The notes: generated by a model not told the origin, from the letters alone. A stretch of DNA of 64,000 nt from Kumtagia sp052180275 (GCF_052180275.1 NZ_CP197465.1:3782001-3846000); one strand, 5' to 3'; positions 26,434 to 34,477 are shown, counted from the stretch's first letter. Program-made: numbers and translations.

Positions 26434-26562
26434 CTATGGTCTGATCTGCCATTCCGCAGCAAATGCGGCTCTATCCTCCGCGAGTTCCAAAGCCCAAGCG
26501 CTTAGGATGCCGGCGGTAGCAAGGGCGATGATGAGCGCGGCGGTTACGGACAATCGGGTCAT
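26434..26562 (-). CDS. 42-residue single-pass membrane protein (candidate)
   Basis: A short frame from ATG 26562 to TAG 26434. The first 24 residues (MTRLSVTAALIIALATAGIL) form one hydrophobic helix with a positive N-terminus. The rest (ELAEDRAAFAAEWQIR) is amphipathic. The gap between the GFA gene and 26686 is otherwise empty. It could be a small membrane protein or a signal-peptide relic; no homologue was recognised. Confidence 0.4.
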   Translation of the reverse strand: MTRLSVTAALIIALATAGILSAWALELAEDRAAFAAEWQIRP

Positions 26563-26685
26563 ACGTCAGCCTTTTCGGTACAGCCGACCACAACTCCAAA
26601 GCCCTGAGCACGTTCACGAAAAAGTGACGACTGCGCCAAGGTGGTTAACCCTTTATTGCTGCGCGACCATTCGTGGGGCGTCCAC

Positions 26686-26901
26686 ATGAGCCGCGCCCGC
26701 ACGACGCCCGAGCACAAGCGCGAGCTCGCCCGGCTTCGACAGCAACGGCGCCGGAGCCGTCTCGCTGCCGGGCGGATCAACACTGAACTGGGCGAGATCG
26801 GCGAGGCGTTATTCGAGCGCGGCGATATCGACGAGTGGGACATTGAAAGCGCCACAGCAGTCGTCGCGGCCATCCGGCGGGCGTTCCGTCAGATCGCGTG
26901 A
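26686..26901 (+). CDS. small basic hypothetical phage protein
   Basis: 71 residues from ATG 26686, preceded by GTGGGG. The N-terminal half is strongly basic and helical (ELARLRQQRRRSRLAAGR). The C-terminal half is acidic, then ends in AIRRAFRQIA. It could bind nucleic acid, but there is no recognisable domain. It begins the long rightward block of small phage genes. Confidence 0.6.
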   Translation: MSRARTTPEHKRELARLRQQRRRSRLAAGRINTELGEIGEALFERGDIDEWDIESATAVVAAIRRAFRQIA

Positions 26902-26961
26902 CCGTTTCGGCGTCACGCGATTGGGCACCGCTATGGTGGGATTGAGAAACCGGAGAACCCC

Positions 26962-27501
26962 ATGCTCGCGCGACTGACGAAGAATGACACGACGCCGGTT
27001 GCGCAAATCTGCGCATCCTTGGCGTTACCATCGGCACCCGCCGATCTGATGGACGCCGACCGCACGGTGTCAGAGGCGCGCAGGGTGCAGGACGAGGCAA
27101 GGGAGCGCGCACGCCGAGCGGACGAACGGCACATGTCGGTGGCCTGTAAGCCGAGCCGCCCGCTTTCTGAGGTGGAGCAGGCGTTGGCGGCGAAGGAAGC
27201 GACATCCGCCGTAAGCATCGCCGCCGCCAACACTTTGCGCGATGCAATGGCCGCCCGGCTTCCGGCGCTGGCGATATTCGAAGCGACGGCACGAGCAGAA
27301 CTTGAACCGGCACTCGCCGAGGCCGTGGCCGCCATCCGCACCCGCCTGGATGAGGCCGCCGCCGTCCTAGACGCGCTCGACGCGCTCCAAGGCGAAGCAA
27401 AGGCGCGGCGGGTTGAGCTTGGCAGCAAAGCAGCCGGGCAGGCCGGTACAGTCAGAAAGCTCTTGCGGGACGCCGTGCAGGCTTACACGGGCAAATGGTG
27501 A
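26962..27501 (+). CDS. coiled-coil hypothetical phage protein
   Basis: 179 residues, mostly Ala/Glu/Arg-rich helix. Heptad-like segments run from about residue 35 to 60 (SEARRVQDEARERARRADE) and 90 to 150. It has GGAGAA upstream of ATG 26962. The length and composition resemble phage scaffolding or structural helper proteins, but nothing specific identifies it. It is followed after 10 bp by the next gene. Function unknown. Confidence 0.6.
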   Translation: MLARLTKNDTTPVAQICASLALPSAPADLMDADRTVSEARRVQDEARERARRADERHMSVACKPSRPLSEVEQALAAKEATSAVSIAAANTLRDAMAARLPALAIFEATARAELEPALAEAVAAIRTRLDEAAAVLDALDALQGEAKARRVELGSKAAGQAGTVRKLLRDAVQAYTGKW

Positions 27502-27511
27502 GGTGACGACA

Positions 27512-27763
27512 ATGACAGAGCGCAGGCCGTGGCAGCGGGGTAGCCAATATTTTGAAGGCACCCGAGTTCAATTTCTCGGCGAAGTCTTCGAATGCAAAAT
27601 GGATTTGCCGATCTCAATTCCACCGATCGGTGATCCCGATTCGAAGAAATTCTGGAGGCAGGTTTCAATCCTGCCCAAGTTCCGGCGGGGCAACTCGGCG
27701 GCGGACAATTCGCCGTATCTTCGCTCGCCAGGCGGCGGATACATCAAAAAGGTAATCCGGTGA
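27512..27763 (+). CDS. small phage protein with CBM5/12-like module
   Basis: 83 residues from ATG 27512. The pattern W..GS.YFEGTRVQFLGEVFECK, then FWRQV, matches the short aromatic module (Tyr, Gly-x-x-Val, Gly, Cys, Trp) seen in carbohydrate-binding family 5/12 and in many phage tail proteins. A similar module ends the next protein. The following gene starts with GTG overlapping this stop. Assigning it to virion surface or fibre work is inference from the module. Confidence 0.55.
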   Translation: MTERRPWQRGSQYFEGTRVQFLGEVFECKMDLPISIPPIGDPDSKKFWRQVSILPKFRRGNSAADNSPYLRSPGGGYIKKVIR

Positions 27764-28572
27764 CCAAGCGACCGCAGGCACGCCCGGCGCCAGCGGCTGA
27801 GTCCGACCCGCGCGCCGTCAAACTCGCCGAGATCGACGCCGAGCTTGCCCGCCTGAAAGGGCTACGGCGAGACAAGGCGGCGATTATAGACGCCGACGCC
27901 GCGAAGCACGCGTTGGACCAGAACTGGGAATATCAGAAGCGCCTCACGAATGAGATCAACGCCTTTCGGCAGAAGATCGAGGCGCTTGAGGCGCAGCGGC
28001 TACAGGTAGAGCTAGCCGACGACAACGAACTGGCCAAGCCCGTCACGCAAACGAAGACAGCGCCCGCCTCACCCTCGATGCCTTGGGAAATCAATCCCGC
28101 ACATCGGGAGATGCCGGAATATCCATACGACGCCAAGTACGGCGACGCGGAATTCGAAGCCGCTTACGACGCGTTTCAGGACTGGTCCATCGCCACCATG
28201 TCCCGCGTTTACGAAGAGCACGGCATTTTGGCCGACAGCAAAGTCTCCTTCCGCACGCTGGCGATGATCATCGGTTCAATTTCCGGAATGGTGAAGTTCG
28301 GCGAAGTGCGCATCCAGGCCTTGGAGCAGCAATTCGCCAAGGCAGCCGATCCGCTGAAAACGTTGGCCGATCGCATTGAGGAAGGCGGTCTTCGCCCGAT
28401 GACCTATCGCGGCACCTTCAAGGCCGGAACCGCATATCGTCCCGGCGATATGGTGACCCACGCCGGCAGCATGTTCCACTGCGACCGCGCCACCAGTTCA
28501 ATCCCCGAGGAATACGGAGCCGAGCGCGCCTGGACGCTCGCCGTCAAGCGCGGAAAGGATGCGACACGATGA
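27760..28572 (+). CDS. phage protein with coiled coil and C-terminal CBM5/12-like module
   Basis: 270 residues, GTG start overlapping the previous stop by 4 bp. A Pro/Ala-rich head is followed by a long coiled coil (about residues 20-85: IDAELARLKGLRRDKAA to IEALEAQRLQVEL), then a helical middle (YDAFQDWSIATMSRVY). The end has GTFKAGTAYRPGDMVTHAGS, then FHCDRA and AWTLAVKRGKDA, the phage version of the Tyr-Gly-Val-Cys-Trp module. Similar architectures occur in siphophage accessory and fibre-like proteins. Not a recognised head or tail-tube protein. Confidence 0.6.
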   Translation: MTKRPQARPAPAAESDPRAVKLAEIDAELARLKGLRRDKAAIIDADAAKHALDQNWEYQKRLTNEINAFRQKIEALEAQRLQVELADDNELAKPVTQTKTAPASPSMPWEINPAHREMPEYPYDAKYGDAEFEAAYDAFQDWSIATMSRVYEEHGILADSKVSFRTLAMIIGSISGMVKFGEVRIQALEQQFAKAADPLKTLADRIEEGGLRPMTYRGTFKAGTAYRPGDMVTHAGSMFHCDRATSSIPEEYGAERAWTLAVKRGKDATR

Positions 28573-28823
28573 GCACGAGAACCTTGGATTTCACGGGCAA
28601 GACCTACGAACAAGCGCTGGCTATGGCCGAGGCCGACCTCAAGTTGATCGAACGTGCTGCGTATCGACGTTGCGTCGACAGCTTCATTGCCGGCGGCGCG
28701 CCACATGACGCCATGCAGGCTGCGTTGGACATGCTCGCCGACGAATGGGTCGAGTTCAGGGCCAAGGCGATGGACAACCTCTTCGAATTGTATCGGCCGG
28801 TTGATGAAAGGGTGACGCATTGA
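28569..28823 (+). CDS. small hypothetical phage protein
   Basis: 84 residues from ATG 28569, overlapping the previous stop by 4 bp. Entirely helical in character (LAMAEADLKLIERAAYRRC, HDAMQAALDMLADEWVEF) with no motif that I recognise. It is part of a run of four genes linked by 4-bp stop/start overlaps, which points to one transcript and coupled translation. Function unknown. Confidence 0.6.
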   Translation: MSTRTLDFTGKTYEQALAMAEADLKLIERAAYRRCVDSFIAGGAPHDAMQAALDMLADEWVEFRAKAMDNLFELYRPVDERVTH

Positions 28824-29044
28824 ACGTGAATTTCAACCAGACCGACGAGGAAGTCGTCGCGGACGATTGCGATTTTATCCGCGGCGAAGGCGCGACCGAA
28901 GCGGAGGTTAAGGCGCACGCCGCCGGCCTTCGGAAAGAACTGCACCGCGCGCGCGAGGCCGGCGAGTTCAACGAGGACGCCCCTATTCCTGACGGGACGT
29001 GGGCCGATGAAACAGGCCGCTATCGTGGAGCTTGGGAGAATTGA
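28820..29044 (+). CDS. small acidic hypothetical phage protein
   Basis: 74 residues from a TTG start (TTGA overlap with the previous stop). Very acidic: NQTDEEVVADDCDFIRGEG, EAEVKAHAAGLRKEL, then EDAPIPDGTWADETGRYRG. No family recognised. Acidic phage proteins of this size sometimes mimic DNA or inhibit host proteins, but there is no direct evidence. The HNH gene starts on its stop codon. Confidence 0.55.
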   Translation: MNVNFNQTDEEVVADDCDFIRGEGATEAEVKAHAAGLRKELHRAREAGEFNEDAPIPDGTWADETGRYRGAWEN

Positions 29045-29472
29045 AACGCCCGCGCCTTTCCACGTTGAAGCCTCGAATAGGCACGCTGCCGCCGCGTCTA
29101 GGGCCTGCGCCTGGTCGGGTGAACTTCGACAAGTTCCGCACCCAGACCGAGCCGTGGCGCAAATGGTATCGCATCAAGCGGTGGCGCATCCTTCGTGACG
29201 CGCAGTTTCTGAACGACCGCTTTACCTGCCGGATGTGCAATACGCTTGAGACCGACACAAGCCGATTGGTCTGCGACCATGTCGAGCCGCACAAAGGCGA
29301 CGAGGTGAAGTTTTGGGCCGGGCCATTCCAGACGCTATGTGCCAGTTGTCATAGTGGGCATAAGCAATCGCACGAAAAGCGAGGATATCAGAAGGGTGTC
29401 GGGTTCGATGGCTGGCCCATCGATCCTGGCCATCCGTGGAACAAAAGCAAGCAAGGCGGGGGGCGGTCATGA
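29041..29472 (+). CDS. phage HNH endonuclease
   Basis: 143 residues from a TTG overlapping the previous stop. A basic N-terminus (KWYRIKRWRILRDAQFLNDR) is followed by zinc Cys pair CRMC, the HNH motif LVCDHVEPHKGD, then FQTLCASCHSGHKQ with the second Cys pair and the final His. This is the common prophage HNH type that sits beside terminase genes and supports DNA packaging at cos. Here terminase genes are missing and a 680-bp repeat-rich gap follows. Confidence 0.88.
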   Translation: MKRPRLSTLKPRIGTLPPRLGPAPGRVNFDKFRTQTEPWRKWYRIKRWRILRDAQFLNDRFTCRMCNTLETDTSRLVCDHVEPHKGDEVKFWAGPFQTLCASCHSGHKQSHEKRGYQKGVGFDGWPIDPGHPWNKSKQGGGRS

Positions 29473-29762
29473 CCGCAACCCCTTTCGTCCGCGAACCGGT
29501 GTCGGCCCGAAATATTCCGCAAAGCCACATTAATGTTTTGAACACGCCAATTCGGTGCGCACATTTGCAGATTGACCATCTCGGCAAAGGCCGGGGGGTG
29601 GACGTGACCGGCACGGTATCGAGGCGCGAACCCGTCCGCCTCCTCCATTTTCGGCCGCAACGATTTCAAACAGAAAAGTTGGCGGCAAATCGGTTTTCGG
29701 GGCGTTTAGCAACGCGACAGGATCGGACCGGTTCGGCTGCAAAGCCTATCCAGATCGGCAAC

Positions 29763-29780
29763 GCCCCCCCTCCGGGGGGC
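29763..29780. repeat. GC-only hairpin
   Basis: GCCCCCC (29763-29769), a 4-nt loop, and GGGGGGC (29774-29780) form a perfect 7-bp stem. No T-run follows, so it is not a standard terminator. It sits in the middle of the GCGAACC repeat region. Confidence 0.6.
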
Positions 29781-30011
29781 ATAGGCGGACGCCAGCCGTC
29801 ATCGTCTGCGAACCAGTGTTGCCGGTGCGTTCGCACTGAGAGCAAATCCGCGAGGGGGGATGTCGCGGTTTCAGTGGCATTTCCCTGCGAACCGGCCGTA
29901 TCCTTAACCTTTGCAAAACCGGTAGAAAAAAGGTTTTCGGACGACCGATCGGCAGTGGCCAGAGGGGGGGGTGGTTTCGACCCTAAGATGGCGCTCGACC
30001 GCGAACCGCTG

Positions 30012-30036
30012 TCCCTAGCATGTAGGGATTTTTTTT
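30012..30036 (+). terminator. intrinsic transcription terminator
   Basis: TCCCTA (30012-30017), loop GCATG, TAGGGA (30023-30028), then eight T residues (30029-30036). A good rho-independent terminator for rightward transcription from the HNH side. It implies that the gp10-tape measure genes have their own promoter between 30037 and 30150, amid four GCGAAC-type sites. Confidence 0.8.
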
Positions 30037-30150
30037 CCGCCTGGTTGATTTCACCCGGAAACCGACCGGCTGCAACCCGCACAAAACCGCCATTGCATGA
30101 GGTTCGCACCCGCTGCGAACTGCGAACTGGCGCGAACCTAGGTGGCCGTC

Positions 30151-30666
30151 ATGGCAAATAGCGGCGCCTCAAGGGTGGTAGGGCTCGACGAGATCAACCG
30201 GGCGCTCGACAAGTTGAAGAAATCGACCGCGACGGGCGTGTTGAACCGCGTCCTCAAGAAGGCGGCAAAGCCGATAGCTGACAAGGCGCGGAATAATGCG
30301 CCGAGGGATACCGGCGAGCTTAAAAAGTCCATCAAGGTCGAGGTGGTGCGCAGCAACGCCGGCAAATCCGCCTTTGCATCGGTCATGCGAGACGGCGGTA
30401 CGCGGGATGATGCCGCAGAGGCCGCACGGGCTGCAAACAGATTCGCCGCCGGACAAGGGGCATCGGCCAAGGTTCGCGTCCGGGCGGCTGCACGTCATGC
30501 GCATCTTGTCGAGTTCGGGACCGTGAAAATGGAGCGGCAACCGTTCCTCCTCCCAGCGTTCCGAGCCGGCGAGAAGCCGGCCTATGCGTCCATTCGGCAA
30601 GACTTGCTCAACGAAATCGAAAAGACCGTGCAGCGCATCGCCGTGCGGCAAGCGAAAAGGAAATGA
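30151..30666 (+). CDS. HK97-gp10-like head-tail/tail completion protein
   Basis: 171 residues. Family pattern: N-terminal LDEINRALDKLKK, AKPIADKARNNAPRDTGEL, then HAHLVEFGTVKMERQPFLLPAF near residue 115. gp10-family proteins sit at the head-tail joint or help complete the tail. Between these blocks is an Ala-rich insertion (RDDAAEAARAANRFAAGQG) longer than usual. ATG 30151 is downstream of the GCGAACC cluster. It is the first gene after the terminator and is coupled to the next gene by a 4-bp overlap. Confidence 0.8.
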   Translation: MANSGASRVVGLDEINRALDKLKKSTATGVLNRVLKKAAKPIADKARNNAPRDTGELKKSIKVEVVRSNAGKSAFASVMRDGGTRDDAAEAARAANRFAAGQGASAKVRVRAAARHAHLVEFGTVKMERQPFLLPAFRAGEKPAYASIRQDLLNEIEKTVQRIAVRQAKRK

Positions 30667-30971
30667 CCATGGCCATGCAACTTACCTTCAGCGTCGAGAG
30701 CCTGGTGGCAGCAGAGAAGACCTCCGGCAAGTCGCTGCCCGAAATGCTGGCGGAACTTGAATCGGAAATCGGCGCAAGCGTGACCACGGTGCAGGCTCTT
30801 GTCCTGGCGGGCATCGTCAACGCGAGGGGTAGTTTCCACATCCAAACAGAAATGATGCTGCGACATAGCCGGGCGAACGAACTTATCGAAAAATACGGCA
30901 TCCCTGCATCTATCGCAGCCATTGGCGCCGGCCTGAAGGAATTCACGGAACGAAGGAAGGAAGCGGCCTGA
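30663..30971 (+). CDS. small tail gene upstream of tape measure (tail chaperone-like position)
   Basis: 102 residues, ATG 30663 overlapping the gp10-like stop; its own stop overlaps the tape measure start. Sequence LTFSVESLVAAEKTSGKSLPEMLAELESEIGA then VQALVLAGIV, with a C-terminal AIGAGLKEFTERRKEA. In siphophages and gene transfer agents the slot just before the tape measure gene holds the tail assembly chaperone, which is the best guess here from position and size. No programmed frameshift signal was identified. Confidence 0.55.
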   Translation: MTMAMQLTFSVESLVAAEKTSGKSLPEMLAELESEIGASVTTVQALVLAGIVNARGSFHIQTEMMLRHSRANELIEKYGIPASIAAIGAGLKEFTERRKEAA

Positions 30972-33619
30972 TGGCAAATCTCGGCGGCATTTTCGTTGAA
31001 TTAGGCCTGAGCCAAGGCCGCTTCAATCAAGGTCTGAGCAAGGCGCAAAGCGACCTTAAGAGGTTTCGGCGGGAGGCTGACACGTCGCTTAAGGGCCTGT
31101 CGCTCGACTTCGGCAAGGGCGTGGCCGGCGGCCTTGCTGCCGGGCTTGGCGTCCAGCAATTCACGAAGTTCGCCGATGGCGCTACCCGGATCACGAACGC
31201 CTTGAAGGTGGCCGGCCTGGAGGGGAAGAACCTCGCCGATACCTATCAGCGCCTGGGCAAGATCGCGCTCGACAACGGGGCCAGCTTCGAGTCGGTGGCG
31301 TCGCTCTATGCCAAGGTGTCGCAGAACGCGAAGACGCTTGGCATCACGTCGAAAGAGGCGGAGGAGTTCACCCGGCGCATAGCCGTGGGCTTGAAGGCAA
31401 GCGGCACCGACGCGACCGCCGCAAGCGCCGGCATCATGCAGTTGAATCAGGCGCTGGCGTCTGGCGTGTTGCGCGGTGATGAGTTCAACAGCGTGGCCGA
31501 AAACCTGCCCGTTGTAGCCAAGGCCATTGCAGACGGTCTCGGCGTCACTGTCGGCAAACTTCGCGAGATGGCCGCCGATGGCGCGCTCGACGCGCGCACT
31601 GTGTTCCGGGCCTTCATTGACGGTTCGAAAGACCTTGACGCACAGGCCGCGAAGACAAACGCGACATTTTCGCAAGCCTTTGAGAACATTACAACCGCCC
31701 TGACGATAGCCGTTGGCGAGTTCAACAACGCTACCGGCGCCAGCAAGGGCTTTGCCGCCGCAATCACCGATGTCGTGGCACCTGCCATCGTCGGATTGGG
31801 CAATGTTATGGGCTACAATAGCCAGAAAATTCAGGAGTTCAGCGATTGGCTCGGGCGAGTTACGGGCCTTCGGGCAGTCGGCGATGAAATCCGCGAAGTG
31901 GTCGGCGGACTTGCCGACACGACAAATCCGCTAATCAGCGCATTCCAGACGGCCCAGACTCAAATCCACAATCTGCGTACATCACTGGCTGCGGACCTTG
32001 GCGCTATTTCGGGTGACTATGACACCCTGATACAGTCCCTAGAGGAAACAGGGCGCAGCACTGCCGCCAAATCCCTGGCGGAAGAATTTGAAAGGGTGGC
32101 TCAAAAAGTCCGCGACGGAACATTCTCCGCTGAGGACTTCGATGCAGCCATCATCAAATTGCGCGGTACAGGGGATGCCATGGCATCGAACCTCGCCGAC
32201 GCGCTCCAGATTATTCAGACGCGATTTGCCGAGGCTGGAGCCGCGGCCGAGAAGTCATTTCAGGATGCCGGCAAGGCGCTCGCCGACGCCTTCGGTGCGA
32301 ACGCCATAAGCACCGTGAATGCGCTGATCGACAAGATTGGCACGGCGCTGCCGGACTCTGTAAGGCGGTTCGGTGCCGCGCTCGCCGAGGCCGGAAGGCT
32401 AGCCGGAATGCCGGAAGGCGACAGGCCGACGATACCGTTGCCGAACCAAGTGAGCGAGGTTCCCGAGCGTCGGACTGATCCTTATTTCGAAGCCGCTGGC
32501 GGCTCGGCAGGCCAGAGTTTCGGGAAGGGCTTCCAAAGTGGTTTGCAGCGCTACCTTGCCGGCGGCAAGGATGCGCGTTCCGTGATGGATCTCGATGACG
32601 TGTTTTCGGAGAGGTTGCTCGCCTTCCTAAACGCATCTGGCGGCGGCATCACGATCAACTCAGGCTTCCGCACCTTCGAGCGGCAGGCGGAGCTATGGCA
32701 GGCGGCATTGAAGAAATACGGCTCGCCGGCAGCCGCGCGAAAGTGGGTAGCACCTCCTGGCCTTTCCCAGCACAACAAGGGCGGAGCAGCCGACCTTGGC
32801 TTTGCGAACGACGCCGCCCGGCAATGGGCTCACGATAACGCAGCCGCCTACGGCTTGAATTTCCGGCTCGACAACGAGGACTGGCATATTGAGGCGGCGG
32901 ACCAAGCGGCAATCGAAGCCTACACGGATGCTTGGTCTGGGCTGCGCACCGTTTCCGCTGAAACAACCGCCCAAATGCAGCAGGCGTTGCAGGCGCAAGA
33001 GGAATGGGGCCAGCTAGCGAGCACGGCAGTCAACTCGATCACGAGTGCGTTGCAGGATGGCAAGATCACCGCTCAGGAGTGGCTGCAAATCGGCGTGCAG
33101 ATCATCCAGCAGCTTTTGCAGATGAAAAGCATCGGCGGTGGTGGTGGCCTTCTCGGTAATCTGTTCGGCGGGCTTGGCGGCGGTGGTGCTGATCCATGGA
33201 GCGGATTGCGCGGCGGTGGTGGCGGTTTGCTCGGCGGGATGATTATACCGGGCATTCTGCACAAGGGCGGAACCGTTGGCAGCGACGGCTACGATCACAG
33301 CCGAGCCGTCCCGGCAAGCGCGTTCGCAGGCGCTCGCCGTCTCCATAAGGGGCTGATGCCTGACGAATTCGCGACCATCTTGCAGCGCGGAGAAACGGTC
33401 ATCCCGAGGGGCGGCTTCAAAGGCGGCGGTGGCGGGCAGGATGTTCATGTGACGGTGGGTGTGTCTGCCGATAACAATGGCAACCTGATGCCGTTCGTTG
33501 AAAGCGTGTCGCAGAAGCAGGCCAGAGGCGTGACGCGCCAAGGCCTTCAGGAATACGACCGCATGCTGAAGCGGACGTTCGGCGCTCGCATGGTCAGAGC
33601 GCAAGCCGATCAACTTTAA
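30971..33619 (+). CDS. phage tail tape measure protein with M15 peptidase domain
   Basis: 882 residues. Tape measure proteins set tail length and travel with DNA at injection. The N-terminal tape-measure domain has ASAGIMQLNQALASGVLRGDE and VAKAIADGLGVTVGKLREMAADG (about residues 140-215). A helical middle follows. At about residues 545-645 is a VanY/M15-type peptidase: SQHNKGGAADLGF (His, Asp ligands near 600-607) and EDWHIE (His near 638). The C-terminus is Gly-rich, then a conserved PDEFATILQRGETVIPRGG. The peptidase would cut cell-wall peptides during entry. 882 codons predict a tail of roughly 130 nm by the usual 1.5 Å per residue. Confidence 0.93.
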   Translation: MANLGGIFVELGLSQGRFNQGLSKAQSDLKRFRREADTSLKGLSLDFGKGVAGGLAAGLGVQQFTKFADGATRITNALKVAGLEGKNLADTYQRLGKIALDNGASFESVASLYAKVSQNAKTLGITSKEAEEFTRRIAVGLKASGTDATAASAGIMQLNQALASGVLRGDEFNSVAENLPVVAKAIADGLGVTVGKLREMAADGALDARTVFRAFIDGSKDLDAQAAKTNATFSQAFENITTALTIAVGEFNNATGASKGFAAAITDVVAPAIVGLGNVMGYNSQKIQEFSDWLGRVTGLRAVGDEIREVVGGLADTTNPLISAFQTAQTQIHNLRTSLAADLGAISGDYDTLIQSLEETGRSTAAKSLAEEFERVAQKVRDGTFSAEDFDAAIIKLRGTGDAMASNLADALQIIQTRFAEAGAAAEKSFQDAGKALADAFGANAISTVNALIDKIGTALPDSVRRFGAALAEAGRLAGMPEGDRPTIPLPNQVSEVPERRTDPYFEAAGGSAGQSFGKGFQSGLQRYLAGGKDARSVMDLDDVFSERLLAFLNASGGGITINSGFRTFERQAELWQAALKKYGSPAAARKWVAPPGLSQHNKGGAADLGFANDAARQWAHDNAAAYGLNFRLDNEDWHIEAADQAAIEAYTDAWSGLRTVSAETTAQMQQALQAQEEWGQLASTAVNSITSALQDGKITAQEWLQIGVQIIQQLLQMKSIGGGGGLLGNLFGGLGGGGADPWSGLRGGGGGLLGGMIIPGILHKGGTVGSDGYDHSRAVPASAFAGARRLHKGLMPDEFATILQRGETVIPRGGFKGGGGGQDVHVTVGVSADNNGNLMPFVESVSQKQARGVTRQGLQEYDRMLKRTFGARMVRAQADQL

Positions 33620-33631
33620 GGAGGCCAAATC

Positions 33632-34477
33632 ATGCCCGGAGTTATCGCCATCATACCCACGTTGCTTATTAACGCCGTCACAGCAGTGACCGCGCCAGTC
33701 GGCGCTTACACGGTTACATCCATCGGCATGATGCGGCGGTATGATTGGCCCATAGCCGCCACGTCTCGCAAAGACCTTTTCGACCGCCTGTTCGCCGGCT
33801 CGGAGTGCTTGCCTTCCATGTGCAAGGGTCGCGCCATGATGGAACGTCTCGCCGAGATGGACTTTGACGATTTCAAGGTCGATGCCGCCACGCTTGATGC
33901 CGTCAAGAGCAACGTGGAGTTCCCGCTGGCGGGAAATTGCCTGGAGAGCATCATCGGCGTGGACGCCGAGGCCTTCGTCATCGACCCGACTGCACCCGTC
34001 CGCGTCGGCGATGTGTGCGTGTATGCGGTGGCCGGTGGGCCGGCGAGACTGGTCAAGGTCTTTGTGGGCTGCCGGGCCGGGCTGGCATTCTTCTGGTGCA
34101 GCCATCCTGAGACGCTTCTGGTCCATCCGATCGCGAACGTCCTGCATGTCGACCGCGTTTTGACGATTATCGACCGGGACGGCACGCGCTGGTCACCGGA
34201 ACCAGTGATATTCGAAGCCTTCCCGCCCGGCGAGGAGTGGGCGACAGTTCCAAAAGACGGCAGCATCGAGATAGCAGCCGGCAAGGCGCTGGCGATGATC
34301 TACGAGGCGGCGCGCTCCCTTCCCGATGACGCTCCGAGGCGGATAAGCTTCAACGACACTATCCGGGAGCTTTCGCGGGACGGCCACCCGGCGCGGTTCA
34401 TTCCCAACTGGCTCTCCGACATCCGTGCCGGATCACGGCGAACGGCTCCGCCTAACTTGTGTGCCGTCGCTGAATGA
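33632..34477 (+). CDS. hypothetical phage protein, possible S24-like fold
   Basis: 281 residues with a strong ribosome site (AAGGAGG) before ATG 33632. The N-terminus is hydrophobic (VIAIIPTLLINAVTAVTA) and could insert in a membrane. The middle, VEFPLAGNCLESIIGVDAEAF then VRVGDVCVYAVAGGPARLVKVF, resembles the LexA/S24 layout (Gly-x-Ser-Met-x-Pro-x-Ile then Gly-Asp), with Cys at the Ser position and Lys in LVKVF. This is weak. Its 3' end overlaps an opposing gene by 26 bp. It occupies the place of tail-tip genes but does not look like one. Confidence 0.5.
   Translation: MPGVIAIIPTLLINAVTAVTAPVGAYTVTSIGMMRRYDWPIAATSRKDLFDRLFAGSECLPSMCKGRAMMERLAEMDFDDFKVDAATLDAVKSNVEFPLAGNCLESIIGVDAEAFVIDPTAPVRVGDVCVYAVAGGPARLVKVFVGCRAGLAFFWCSHPETLLVHPIANVLHVDRVLTIIDRDGTRWSPEPVIFEAFPPGEEWATVPKDGSIEIAAGKALAMIYEAARSLPDDAPRRISFNDTIRELSRDGHPARFIPNWLSDIRAGSRRTAPPNLCAVAE

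Larger units (their letters stand above)
29473..30150. other. 678-bp non-coding repeat-rich stretch where head genes would lie
   Basis: No supportable gene. It contains six exact GCGAACC copies on the plus strand (29491, 29626, 29808, 29887, 30001, 30132), one on the minus strand (30101-30107), two GCGAACT (30115, 30122) and one minus-strand GCGAACG (29829-29834). There is also a 7-bp GC hairpin (29763-29780) and an intrinsic terminator (30012-30036). By chance fewer than one exact 7-mer would be expected. An open frame from 29469 to 30161 exists, but its content and the internal terminator argue against translation. Confidence 0.75.

Noticed and set aside
29469..30161. Open frame of 231 codons starting on the HNH stop codon (ATGA)
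   Set aside because: The overlap looks like coupling and four of the GCGAACC copies would encode xEP. However, the frame has low-complexity content, includes a strong 8-T terminator, and other repeat copies lie in other frames or on the other strand. Treated as non-coding, with some doubt.
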